Positions 9,318 to 17,791 of a stretch of DNA of 64,000 nucleotides are shown here, one piece after another (position 1 is the first letter of the stretch; each line of letters starts with the position of its first letter). The DNA comes from Neisseria zalophi. Its GTDB lineage: Bacteria; Pseudomonadota; Gammaproteobacteria; Burkholderiales; Neisseriaceae. Below the pieces are notes generated by a model. It was not told the origin of the DNA. It worked only from the letters and a program-made list of their open reading frames with translations, and did not search any database. The DNA is taken from assembly GCF_008807015.1 (NCBI RefSeq), contig NZ_CP031700.1, positions 1,426,001-1,490,000 on the forward strand. Direction: 5' to 3'. Both the position numbers and the translations under genes were made by a program.

Positions 9318-10061
9318 ATGAAACCATTATGGTATGCAGGTGTTACAGCCGCAGTGCTTGTGGGAATGCCTCTGGCGGCTATGGCACAAGAAAAACAAGA
9401 AATATATTTTAACCGACAGGGACAGATTACCAATGCTATGTCGTCGGTGGCTTATGTGCGCCATTACGATGTTAAAGATAAAGTTGCTCAGGTACAGGAT
9501 TTTTATTATCCATCTATGAAAAAATATTCGGATCCCTATCAGATACCGGTTGCCCAAGTTAAAGTTTTTGTACCTACTTTGGAAAATGGTACGGTGACTT
9601 TCTGGCATTTTAATGGTCGGAAAAAATTAATCGTCCGTTATAAAAATGGTAAACCTGACGGTGAATGGATCAGCTGGTATCCAAGCGGTAACAAATCTGC
9701 AGTTATTCCTTATGTACAGGGTATGAATGAAGGGGTTGGTTCCCGATATTATCGAAATGGTAATAAAGAGAGTGAGATTCAGTTTAAAGATAATAAGGCA
9801 AACGGCTATTGGAAACAGTGGTACCCTAACGGTCAGCCGAAAGCTGAGATGTTGATGGAAGCTGGGAAACCTACCAGCATCGTCAGTTGGGATGAAGACG
9901 GCATGCTGCTTTCGGAATTAATTTTCGAAGATGACCGCCGCAGTGGCGTGGTATTAGATTGGCATCCTAATGGAGCTAAAAAATCGGAAACGGTTTATTT
10001 CAATGGCAATTTGGTGAAAAAAACGATTTGGGATGAAGAAGGTTATGTATTATCCGAATAA
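9318..10061 (+). CDS. Exported YwqK/MORN-like repeat protein
   Basis: A 247-residue protein with a signal peptide (hydrophobic residues 5-20, likely cut after AMA) followed by about five degenerate repeats of the pattern YxNGxxxGxWxxWYPNGxxKxE, seen for example as NGKPDGEWISWYPSGNK and KANGYWKQWYPNGQPKAE. This is the MORN-like repeat of the YwqK family, sometimes labelled as an antitoxin, although that label is not a demonstrated function here. Location should be periplasmic or outer surface. It directly follows the aldehyde dehydrogenase, and a long DUS hairpin ends the unit. Confidence 0.78.
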   Translation: MKPLWYAGVTAAVLVGMPLAAMAQEKQEIYFNRQGQITNAMSSVAYVRHYDVKDKVAQVQDFYYPSMKKYSDPYQIPVAQVKVFVPTLENGTVTFWHFNGRKKLIVRYKNGKPDGEWISWYPSGNKSAVIPYVQGMNEGVGSRYYRNGNKESEIQFKDNKANGYWKQWYPNGQPKAEMLMEAGKPTSIVSWDEDGMLLSELIFEDDRRSGVVLDWHPNGAKKSETVYFNGNLVKKTIWDEEGYVLSE

Positions 10062-10112
10062 TCTTGATAATAATATTTGAATATTTAAATCCGTTTTTTG
10101 ATTGAATATATT

Positions 10113-10164
10113 AGAATGGCTAAAGGCCGTCTGAAAACCTTTTCAGACGGCCTTTAGCCATTCT
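10113..10164. terminator. Long DUS hairpin terminator
   Basis: A perfect 25-bp inverted repeat with a 2-base loop. It contains an AG-DUS pair extended on both sides by the matching flank AGAATGGCTAA. It separates the YwqK-like gene from zur. Confidence 0.8.
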
Positions 10165-10224
10165 GCCCGAACAAGGTTATAATGAAACTATTACCACTAA
10201 TAATAGGGTAGTTTGAGCTAAATT

Positions 10225-10692
10225 ATGACAACTATCAAAGAAAAAATTCTTGCCCAAGCCAAGCACGATGGTGCGCAAGTCACCGCCTTGCGGGAACAGG
10301 TGCTTGATATTATTTTACAATCTTCCGGTGTGATTAAGGCATACAATGTGCTTTCGCAAATGCAGCAGCAAAGCGAGGGTGTGGTTGCGCCGCCGACGGC
10401 CTATCGTGCATTGGATTTTTGGGCAGAGCAGGGCGTATTGCATAAAATTGCTGCCGTAAACGGTTATGTGTTGTGTAGTCATGCCCAACATGATTGCAGT
10501 ACGCATTGCCATAATGAAGACGAATCCGCACACCATAGTGCCTTTATTTTGGTTTGTACCGAATGCGGTGCTGTTGATGAGCAAACGCTCAGTAAAGAAT
10601 GGGCGGCTTTGCGTGCGGGTGTTGCGGCCAGTGGATTTTCTCTTAAAGAGGAACATGTTGTATTAACAGGAGTTTGTAAGAAATGCCAATAA
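10225..10692 (+). CDS. zur: Zinc uptake regulator Zur (Fur family)
   Basis: A 155-residue Fur-family repressor. An N-terminal winged helix (about residues 15-75, with YRALDFWAEQGVLHK in the recognition region) is followed by a His/Cys-rich metal segment (HDCSTHCHNEDESAHH) and the structural zinc pairs CTEC and CKKC near the C-terminus. The last four residues CKKC overlap the start of a COG0523 GTPase. The pairing with that zinc-linked GTPase favours Zur over Fur. It should repress zinc-uptake genes when zinc is replete. Confidence 0.88.
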   Translation: MTTIKEKILAQAKHDGAQVTALREQVLDIILQSSGVIKAYNVLSQMQQQSEGVVAPPTAYRALDFWAEQGVLHKIAAVNGYVLCSHAQHDCSTHCHNEDESAHHSAFILVCTECGAVDEQTLSKEWAALRAGVAASGFSLKEEHVVLTGVCKKCQ

Positions 10693-11606
10693 AAAAAACC
10701 AAAGTCCATTTGATATCGGGCTTTCTTGGAACAGGAAAAACCACTGCCTTAAAAAGTTTGATGGAACAAAAAGACCCTGAAGAAAAATGGGTGATTATTG
10801 TGAATGAATTTGGCGAAATCGGTATTGACGGTGCCGTATTGAGTGATAACGGCATTCCGGTTGCCGAAATTGCCGGCGGTTGTTTGTGTTGTACCGCGGG
10901 GCCGCAATTATCGGCTACCGTTCAAAAAATGCTGCGCGATACTCAGCCAGACCGCCTGATGATTGAAGCCAGCGGCTTGGCTCATGCTGCCAGTGTGATT
11001 GACGAACTAAAAGAAAAGCCGCTCAACGAACAGCTTGAAATCGCAGCTGTTTTCACCGTAGTGGATCCGCGCCAGTTTGTTGATCCTAATTATGCGCAAC
11101 AAGCGTTATATAAAGATCAAATCGGCGTGTGTGATGTTTTGGTTGCCAGCAAAACCGATTTATGTACGCCTGAAATATTGGCCGATTTCCGTGAAAAAGC
11201 CGCCAAGCTGTTTCCGCCCAAAGCCAAAGTGGTTGAGGTGGAAAACGCCAAAATGAATATCGAATGGCTGGATATTCCCGTTGTCGAAAAATCGCGCTAC
11301 CGTTTAAAAGCATTGCCGGACAATACCATGGGCTATCAGTCGCAAGGCTTTACTTTCCCGGCAGGAAAAGATTTTGACGGCGAACGTTTAACCCGTTTCT
11401 TTGATGAATTGCCGAAAATGACCGAAGGCTTGGTACGCGCCAAAGGCGTATTTCAAGTATTGGGTACTTGGGTATGGCTCAATTGGGTCGATGGCAGATG
11501 GGGCGCCAACCAAGTTTCATGGCGGCGTGACAGTCGTTTTGAATTGATTGCCAAATCGTTCGATGCCGACTTAATCGAACAAAAGCTTAAAGAAGCTTTG
11601 GAATAA
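10683..11606 (+). CDS. COG0523-family GTP-binding metallochaperone
   Basis: A 307-residue CobW/P47K-type GTPase. Walker A GFLGTGKT lies at residues 13-20, the metal-binding GGCLCC (CxCC) at 65-70, an SKTD guanine-specificity motif near 155, and a C-terminal CobW domain. Its start overlaps the zur stop by 10 bases, so the two are translationally linked. In this family, members beside zur are thought to deliver zinc to client proteins under zinc limitation; that role is inferred from context. A DUS terminator follows. Confidence 0.88.
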   Translation: MPIKKTKVHLISGFLGTGKTTALKSLMEQKDPEEKWVIIVNEFGEIGIDGAVLSDNGIPVAEIAGGCLCCTAGPQLSATVQKMLRDTQPDRLMIEASGLAHAASVIDELKEKPLNEQLEIAAVFTVVDPRQFVDPNYAQQALYKDQIGVCDVLVASKTDLCTPEILADFREKAAKLFPPKAKVVEVENAKMNIEWLDIPVVEKSRYRLKALPDNTMGYQSQGFTFPAGKDFDGERLTRFFDELPKMTEGLVRAKGVFQVLGTWVWLNWVDGRWGANQVSWRRDSRFELIAKSFDADLIEQKLKEALE

Positions 11607-11624
11607 ATCATTAATAACTATTAT

Positions 11625-11669
11625 GAGGCCGTCTGAAACAAAATTGATTCATTGTTTTCAGACGGCCTT
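11625..11669. terminator. DUS-pair terminator after the COG0523 gene
   Basis: GAGGCCGTCTGAAACA and TGTTTTCAGACGGCCT pair around a 12-base loop, with one bulge. Confidence 0.75.
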
Positions 11670-11828
11670 ATCATCATAGAATAGGGCATGCTGATTGCTA
11701 TTGCCGTATATCGGTAGCGTAGGTAGGTGAATTCTATTAAAATCTTTATGGATTTATTTTCCCGGCAACATCACACAATCATCTTCAGACAGGCTGTCTG
11801 AAACTCATAGACTAAAGCGAGAATATTT

Positions 11829-12800
11829 ATGACTACTTTATCCCAATTTCTTACCGAGCATATACAGCAAAACAACCTTCCTACTGCATTAGGCGATGTT
11901 TTCGAGTCTGTGGCAAAAGCCTGCGTACAAATTAACCGTCAGGTTCGGCAAGGCGCGTTGGCCGGTATTTTGGGAGAAGCCGGTACGGGCAATGTGCAGG
12001 GTGAAGATCAGAAAAAATTAGATGTGATTGCCAACCAGCAGTTAATTGATGTTTTGAAAACCAATGCCGATATTGCCGGCTTGGCCAGTGAGGAAGAAGA
12101 TACTTTTGTGGCTTGCAATGAAAACGGCAGCTATCTGGTGTTGTTTGATCCGCTTGACGGTTCGTCTAATATTGATGTCAATATTTCGGTGGGCACCATT
12201 TTCTCTATTTTGAATAAGCCTGAAGGTGCGTTAAGCGAACAATCTTTTTTACAGGCCGGACGAAATCAGGCCGCCAGCGGCTATGTGTTATACGGTCCGC
12301 AAACCCAATTGGTTTTAACCATGAAACACGGGGTTTTTGTGTTTACCTTAGATGCGGATGGCAATTTTGTACAAACACAAGCCAACCCGACAGTACCCGA
12401 ACAAACCAAAGAATTTGCCATTAATATGTCGAACCAACGCCATTGGTTTAAGCCGATGCAGCAATATATTGAAGCGCTATTGGCAGGAGAAACGGGCGTA
12501 CGCGGTAAAAATTACAATATGCGCTGGGTGGCTTCAATGGTTGCAGAAATCCACCGTATTCTGATGCGCGGCGGGGTATTTATGTATCCGCAAGATGCGC
12601 GAGATCCGGCCAAACCCGGTAAATTGCGTTTAATGTATGAAGCCAATCCGTTGAGCCTGATTTTGGAACAGGCCGGCGGGGCAAGCAGCAATACGGTAAA
12701 AAATATGCTCGATATACAGCCGGAAAGTTTGCACCAACGGGTATCGGTTGTGATGGGTAGCCGTGAAGAAGTGGAATATATTGAGCAATTACACCGTTAA
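11829..12800 (+). CDS. fbp: Fructose-1,6-bisphosphatase, class I
   Basis: A 323-residue gluconeogenic phosphatase that converts fructose-1,6-bisphosphate to fructose-6-phosphate. The metal-binding segments SEEED and [21 protein letters not shown] and the substrate region RYVGSMVAE-like (here [14 protein letters not shown]) are present, and the length fits the bacterial class I enzyme. An AGGCTGTCTGAA uptake-sequence variant lies about 30 bases upstream. The gene is followed by a weak hairpin and then by the rhs array on the other strand. Confidence 0.96.
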   Translation: MTTLSQFLTEHIQQNNLPTALGDVFESVAKACVQINRQVRQGALAGILGEAGTGNVQGEDQKKLDVIANQQLIDVLKTNADIAGLASEEEDTFVACNENGSYLVLFDPLDGSSNIDVNISVGTIFSILNKPEGALSEQSFLQAGRNQAASGYVLYGPQTQLVLTMKHGVFVFTLDADGNFVQTQANPTVPEQTKEFAINMSNQRHWFKPMQQYIEALLAGETGVRGKNYNMRWVASMVAEIHRILMRGGVFMYPQDARDPAKPGKLRLMYEANPLSLILEQAGGASSNTVKNMLDIQPESLHQRVSVVMGSREEVEYIEQLHR

Positions 12801-12846
12801 ATAGAGCGGTTTGAATGCTTAAATAAAGGGATTGTTCTAGATAACT

Positions 12847-12876
12847 AGGGTTATTCAAAACATATAAAATAACCCT
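12847..12876. terminator. Hairpin between fbp and the rhs array
   Basis: AGGGTTATT pairs with AATAACCCT around a 12-base AT-rich loop. There is no strong T run. It lies exactly at the edge where rhs homology ends. Confidence 0.45.
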
Positions 12877-13271
12877 TCGGATACGGTTTCGCCGTCAATA
12901 TTGATTTGATGTAGGTGGCCGCTGCCGTAGTAAAGGTAATGGATGTTTCTGCCGTCGGGCAGGGTGGTTGAATACGGTTACCGAGCGGGTCGTAGGCGTA
13001 GGCGACGGTGGTGGTCTGGCCGTTGTGGACGGTGGTTTCGCTAATAAGTTGGCCGAGGGGGTCTTGGCCGAGTTCGACACTGCTGTGGGCATTTCGGGCT
13101 TTGACGGGCAGGCCGCTGAGGTGGTCGTATTCGAAACGGGTGCGGGTATAGCCTTCGTCTTTGCCGCTGCTTTTGCCTTCGACGCGAGGCGGCTGGTTTT
13201 TTCAATCAGTTGGCCGAGGATATCGCGGTTGAAGTGGTGGATATACCAAAAAACGTCGGGGCGGTCGTTTT
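12877..13271 (-). pseudogene. Rhs core remnant at the array end
   Basis: About 395 bases match the coding strand of the full-length rhs core, covering the region that encodes LYYGSGHLHQINIDGETVSD and the upstream YD repeats. It has no toxin tip: homology stops at 12877. One base is missing near 12974 (GGTTGAATACGG against GGTTTGAATACGG in the intact gene), so it is also frameshifted. It is the oldest or most eroded unit and marks the downstream end of the array. Confidence 0.75.
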
Positions 13272-13387
13272 GGCCGTCTGAAAAGATAAGGCTGTCGAAA
13301 AGGGTAGAATTTTTCAGACGGCCTTGAGGGGTAATAACGCGTGCGTGCTTGAAAGCACACGCGGGGTATGCAGGCTATGGCTTGCTG
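13272..13387. repeat. Cassette boundary repeat, copy A
   Basis: First of three long copies (with 15361-15485 and 19459-19587). The shared order on the plus strand is GTCTGAAAAGATAA, a DUS-like hairpin, GATAACGCGTGCGTGC or TAATAACGCGTGCGTGC, a second GC-rich hairpin closing with GCACAC, then GCAGGCTAYGGCTTGCT. In this copy the left arm of the DUS hairpin is eroded (GCTGTCGAAAAG). Confidence 0.75.
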
Positions 13388-13522
13388 CCTTACGCGAGCA
13401 CAATAACGCTTGCTTGGCGGTAAATCAAATTGTCCAAAGGTCTCAATTTGTGTCTTTAGGATATGCAGGTTGCTATTTGCTTCAGTATAAGGCGAGTATA
13501 TGAAGTTTAATGTGGAAAATAG

Positions 13523-14128
13523 TTAATCTGGTAACCATGATCTGTATTTTGTATTTTTATAGTCTAGTAATTCTGTAATTGTTTTTCTATTGATATATGA
13601 ATAGTTATTAGATGTAATTGAAATTAATCCATCTTGTATACTTATTAATCGAAACTCATTATTAGAAATAGAAATAAAGTTTCCATGTTCCTCTTGTGTT
13701 AATAAATAGTTGATTATTTGTTGTAAAGTTATTTTTTCAAAGATTTGTTCTTCTTTTATATCACTTAATATTTTAAATTGATATACATTATGATATAGAA
13801 TTTCTGAATTTAATTTAAGTACTAAATTATTTATATTTTGCTCAAAAGGGTAAGTAAGTAATTTTGTTAGAAAAAATTTATTTTCATTTGGCATATAAGA
13901 TAAATAGGAAAGTTTAAAATAAATAAATGAACTATTAGGATTTTCTGATAGCCATCCTATAATATTATTTGATATTGCAATTAAAGCTCTTGCATCATAT
14001 TCTTGATTTAAAATTGAACTGGTAGGATATTGATTTTTATTTAAAAAATTAATATTTTGTAGGTCATCAATACATAATCCTAGATTATATAATTTTTTAT
14101 TTAATTCATTGTTATTTAATATTTTCAT
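13523..14128 (-). CDS. Putative immunity protein, cassette 4
   Basis: A 201-residue, AT-rich, Asn/Ile/Leu-rich protein with no recognised domain and no signal peptide. Position is the main evidence: it lies just downstream of the cassette-4 rhs tip and toxin, and just upstream of boundary repeat A, the same place as the other three putative immunity genes. The frame is intact although its cognate toxin is frameshifted. It should be cytosolic and bind the cassette-4 toxin, but this is inference from context alone. Confidence 0.65.
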   Translation of the reverse strand: MKILNNNELNKKLYNLGLCIDDLQNINFLNKNQYPTSSILNQEYDARALIAISNNIIGWLSENPNSSFIYFKLSYLSYMPNENKFFLTKLLTYPFEQNINNLVLKLNSEILYHNVYQFKILSDIKEEQIFEKITLQQIINYLLTQEEHGNFISISNNEFRLISIQDGLISITSNNYSYINRKTITELLDYKNTKYRSWLPD

Positions 14129-14166
14129 ATTAATTTACCTTTATATAATATTTTATTATTAATAAT

Positions 14167-15345
14167 TTACTTTTGAAGAAAGTTATTAGAAGTACTTGGA
14201 TTACACTCTTGTGGATTATTAGAATAAGATAAATCTTGGCATTTGCTAATTGGAGATAGCGTTAAAAGTAATGCTAATCCTAACCCTAGGCGAGTGAAAA
14301 GAGTAATAAGTAAAGGTGTTTTTTTCGCGGAGCACTTATTTTTTTAGAGTTGCCCGGATGTGCTTGTTGAGTTGTTATAGGTTGTCCTCTTAGATGAAAG
14401 CGTTGCCATCCTTTATCTTTTTGATTTTTTACTTTGAAATATCCTTCTTTTGCTCCAGGCATACCGCCTTTAGAACCAACACCTTCTGGTGGGACATATT
14501 GACAAAAAGGTCTGGGTCCTTTTGCCTCGGGTTGTTTAGTACAGTAATATGATTCTGGGCACTGTCCTGTTGCAGGTGTCAAAAAGTCCTCCTAGTATAT
14601 TTGATGGGGGGTGGCCAATTCGTGAGGCCAAAGACATCAACCCAACCTTGCCCATTAGGCGCAAACCAATAAAGATTATCCCCACCAAACAACCCAATCG
14701 GATCCTGATTCACAAACCTACCGCTATCCGGCTCATAGTAACGGAAAAAATTGTAATGCAGCCCAGTCTCTTCATCATAATACTGGTTCTGAAGCCTAAA
14801 TGGTTGATGCACGAGCGGATAAACCCGTTCGTCTTTGTTGAGTTTACCCCAAGCGGAATATTCGCCATACCATAACAGATTACCGAACTGGTCGGTCATT
14901 TCTCGCGGGATACCGATTTGGTCGGTGTGGAAATAGGCTAGGTATTGCTGCTCATCTTTAATGTTAAAGAATACCTGTGCTAGCGGTTCGTAGCTGTCTT
15001 GGTCGGTATATATGTAGGTGTAGTTGCCTTTGTAGGTATATTCCTGTAACAGGCGGCTGCCGTCCCAAACAAAATGGGTGCGTTTGGGATGGGTGGATTG
15101 TAACGCGCCTTTGTCGGTTCCTTCTTTGCTTAGTCGTCTGCCGAACGGATCATAGGCATAAGCCCAAGTTTGGGTTTCGCCGTTGTTCTTTTTGATTTCG
15201 GCCAGTATCAGTTGGTTTTCGGTATCGTAGCGGAAGAACTGGTTTTCACCGTTGGGCAGTTGGCGGTAGATAAGGTTGCCGAGGGCATCGTAGGTGTATT
15301 CGGTGCCGTTGTATGCTTCGATGCGGTTGCCCGCACCGGTATTGC
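14167..15345 (-). pseudogene. Displaced rhs tip and toxin, cassette 4 (frameshifted)
   Basis: Rhs core homology runs from 15345 without a start codon, through YDPFGRR, TDQFGNLLWYGEY and the conserved end FVNQDPIGLFGGDNLYW to the VFGL junction near 14630. The toxin then suffers two frame breaks. Near 14582 the frame ends at YTRRTF and continues in the next frame (PATGQCPESYYC, later GWQRFHLRGQPITTQQAHPG). At the T7 tract 14319-14325 a second slip ends the frame early; in the alternative frame the protein continues through a hydrophobic segment (LLITLFTRLGLGLALLLTL) to a stop at 14167, 38 bases before the immunity gene. The toxin family is not recognised. Confidence 0.7.
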
Positions 15346-15360
15346 CGCCTTTATGGGCAT

Positions 15361-15485
15361 GCCTGTCTGAAAAGATAAGGCTGTCTGAAAGGAGTAGATT
15401 TTTTCAGACAGCCTTGAGGGGTAATAACGCGTGCGTGCCTGAGGGCACACACGCTATCGATAGAGCATGCAGGCTACGGCTTGCT
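15361..15485. repeat. Cassette boundary repeat, copy B
   Basis: Full copy. It contains the hairpin AAGGCTGTCTGAAA / TTTCAGACAGCCTT and the second hairpin GCGTGCGTGCC / GGGCACACACGC, ending in GCATGCAGGCTACGGCTTGC. The end touches the stop of the cassette-3 immunity gene. Confidence 0.8.
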
Positions 15486-15945
15486 AATTTACTTTATGGT
15501 CATCAAATAGATCAGAATTATATATAGTAATAGATTGTATATTCATCTTTATAGCTTCTTCTAGTGGTGGATCGTCATCAGCAACTTCCAATGCAATGCC
15601 TTTTAAATTTTTTGAAAAAAACGCTTCTTCACATTCATCGTAGTAAAAACCTAAATTTAAAGCTAATACATCATGAATTGGTGTGCCTATAGAGATAGAA
15701 TCAAACTTACCTAAGTAACCACTCAGAGCTGAAATTTTATAAATTGATCCTGTTCGTATATCTACATAAATTTCAATGGGAAAATCAATAAATTCATACA
15801 TACATGAGTAAATATCTACTTGTGAGAATTTTAATTTTCCTATTAAATTATATTCTTTAAGTATTTTTGAGTAATTTGAAATATTATTTCCTATAACTAT
15901 TCCTCCTAAACTTTTTGCAGGAATAATTGGCTCATATATATTCAT
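15484..15945 (-). CDS. Putative immunity protein, cassette 3
   Basis: A 153-residue soluble acidic protein, not recognised as a named family. The N-terminal pattern (IPAKSLGGIVIGNNI, then a segment around GTPIHDVLALNLGFYYDECEEAF) resembles small immunity proteins that accompany polymorphic toxins, but this is an impression, not a family assignment. It lies 21 bases after the degraded cassette-3 toxin and is itself fully open. Its stop sits inside the last bases of boundary repeat B. Confidence 0.68.
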   Translation of the reverse strand: MNIYEPIIPAKSLGGIVIGNNISNYSKILKEYNLIGKLKFSQVDIYSCMYEFIDFPIEIYVDIRTGSIYKISALSGYLGKFDSISIGTPIHDVLALNLGFYYDECEEAFFSKNLKGIALEVADDDPPLEEAIKMNIQSITIYNSDLFDDHKVN

Positions 15946-15966
15946 AATTTAATCCTTAACTATAAC

Positions 15967-17193
15967 TTATTGTGCAGGGAATCGTTGTACTCCTCCTTTC
16001 CCTGAAGATACTTTCCAATAAGGAGAACCACCATAGTGTCTCTGTGTACCTGGATAATATTGTATATATCGATCAGTATAGTCTTTTCTTTAGTATTTAA
16101 TTCCCTCAAAGTAAAACCTTTATCTGAACCTCTACTTCGTTTCATTACCCCTTGTTTTCACCCTTTAGGCACACCACCAATTTCTTTAAGAAATGATTCT
16201 GGAGTATGTCCTTTTAAAACTTGGGGACTTTCCATAACATCATCAACACTATTAATAACCTTTTTAATTTTTTCTTTTTATGTTTAATTTTTTTTGTACA
16301 TTTTCCTATACATTCTTTAGTAGCTTTGGCTCCTTTTATAAAAAGTTTTCCTATTGCGCCTATTACTATGCCTATCATTCTGACATATTGTAGAAATAAC
16401 CCTAATGGATCAACCCAACCTAATGCATTTGGGGCAAATTGATAAAAGTTTGCTCCCCCTTCTAACCCAATCGGATCCTGATTCACAAACCTACCGCTAT
16501 CCGGCTTATAGTAACGGAAAAGTTATAGTGCAGCCCCGTTTCTTCATCATAATACTGGTTCTGAAGTCTAAACGGCTGATGCGCCAGCGGATAAACCCGT
16601 TCGTCTTTATTGAGTTTACCCCAAGCGGTGTATTCGCCATACCATAATAAATTACCGAACTGGTCGGTCATTTCGCGCGGAATACCGATTTGGTCGGTGT
16701 GGAAATAGGCTAGGTATTGCTGCTCATCTTTATTATTGTAAAAGACTTGGGCTAGGGGTTCGTAGGCATCTTGGTCGGTATAGACGTAGGTGTAATTGCC
16801 TTTGTAGTTATATTCCTGTAACAGGCGGCTGCCATCCCAAACAAAATGGGTGCGTTTGGGGTGGGTGGATTGTGATGCGCCTTTGTCGGTTCTTTCTTTG
16901 CTTAAGCGTCTGCCGAACGGGTCGTAGGCGTATGCCCAAGTTTGGGTTTCGCCGTTGTTCTTTTTGATTTCGGCTAAAACAAGTTGGTTTTCGGTATCGT
17001 AGCGGAAGAACTGGTTTTCACCGTTGGGCAGTTGGCGGTAGATGTGGGGTTGCCAAGCACGATATTTTGGCCTTTCAGACGGACTTGGGGGATGGCCCAT
17101 GCACCTTACCTGTATAGAACCTGTATAGAGACTTTTGCAAAAATAAACTATTAACGAAATTTGACGCATGAAAATGCGTTGAGAGATGTACAA
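15967..17193 (-). pseudogene. Displaced rhs tip and toxin, cassette 3 (multiply broken)
   Basis: The frame open from 17193 begins inside a MITE and enters rhs homology near 17084; a deletion of roughly 60 bases lies near 17043. At about 16520 one A is missing from a run, shifting the frame from LHYNF into a dead end; the proper frame resumes as FVNQDPIGLEGGANFYQFAPN. A second shift occurs at the lysine-coding A-rich run near 16275, then an in-frame TGA (near 16162) replaces what is probably a Trp codon in PKG-W-KQG, and another shift near 16085 is needed to reach YIQYYPGTQRHYGGSPYWK and the stop at 15967. At least four lesions, so no toxin is made. Confidence 0.75.
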
Positions 17194-17308
17194 CTAACTA
17201 AAAACTTTCTAAATTTGAATAAAAAATAGGCAAAATCGGAAAAGTTTTTCATTTTGAAAATTTTATTGAGCATAAAATTTTAATAACTTATGTTATTGCA
17301 AAAGCCTC
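17128..17308. mobile_element. MITE-like element with IS5-type ends
   Basis: A 181-bp non-coding AT-rich block bounded by GAGACTTTTGCAA and TTGCAAAAGCCTC, terminal inverted repeats matching at 12 of 13 positions. The inner sequence (AACGAAATTTGACGCATGAA, then a tail with GAGCATAAAATTTTAATAAC) resembles, from memory, short elements with IS1106/IS5-family ends common in Neisseria. No transposase is present. No clear target duplication was seen. It interrupts the joint between cassettes 2 and 3. Confidence 0.65.
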
Positions 17309-17310
17309 AT

Positions 17311-17336
17311 GTAGTATGTATAGGCTACGACTTGTT
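17311..17336. repeat. Truncated boundary repeat, copy D
   Basis: GTAGTATGTATAGGCTACGACTTGTT-like sequence corresponds to the GCATGCAGGCTACGGCTTGCT end of the boundary repeat. The rest of the repeat is missing, apparently lost at the MITE junction. Confidence 0.45.
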
Positions 17337-17379
17337 GTCTATGGGAGTATGCAGATTAAATCTTACTAAATTAGAGTTA

Positions 17380-17790
17380 TTAAAATTCAAGTTTTTTGGC
17401 ATATAAATCGTTATAAAAATCCCAATGAATAACAAAATTCATATCTATATGTAAAAAGATAGTATCTACGAAGTTTAAATCATCAATAAAAATTAGCCAT
17501 TCTTTAAAGGTTGATTCTAAGAATGGAACAGCGTCATTTACATTTAAAATATAAAACTTATCCATTAAGCTAATTTCATAATATGAAAGTATGAATATTA
17601 AAACTTCTTTAAGTTTTTTGGGTGTTACACTTGGTATTTCTACTTTTTCTGTAACATTTGACCAGTCTAATTGCGTAATAGTGGGGATATGATTTTTCAA
17701 AAAAGCTATTACTTCATTTTCACTTATATTAGTTTTTTGATGTTTTTCAAGAAAAGAAAGGCAGTTTGGTGAGAAATCATTTAAATCCAT
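17380..17790 (-). CDS. Putative immunity protein, cassette 2
   Basis: A 136-residue acidic protein without signal peptide or recognised domain. It starts one base after the stop of the cassette-2 toxin, the tight spacing expected for a toxin-immunity pair, and is much richer in A+T than the rhs core. The second half contains hydrophobic stretches (VLIFILSYYEI, EWLIFIDDLNFVDTIFLHI) that look like the core of a small folded protein rather than membrane helices. Function is inferred from position. Confidence 0.7.
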   Translation of the reverse strand: MDLNDFSPNCLSFLEKHQKTNISENEVIAFLKNHIPTITQLDWSNVTEKVEIPSVTPKKLKEVLIFILSYYEISLMDKFYILNVNDAVPFLESTFKEWLIFIDDLNFVDTIFLHIDMNFVIHWDFYNDLYAKKLEF

Positions 17791-17791
17791 T

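Noticed and set aside
10176..10201. Zur box upstream of zur
   Set aside because: The inverted repeat matches at too few positions to the palindromic Zur site known from meningococci.
15208..15450. 80-residue minus-strand frame over boundary repeat B
   Set aside because: It is out of frame with rhs and runs through the hairpins; the same kind of frame arises at copy C.
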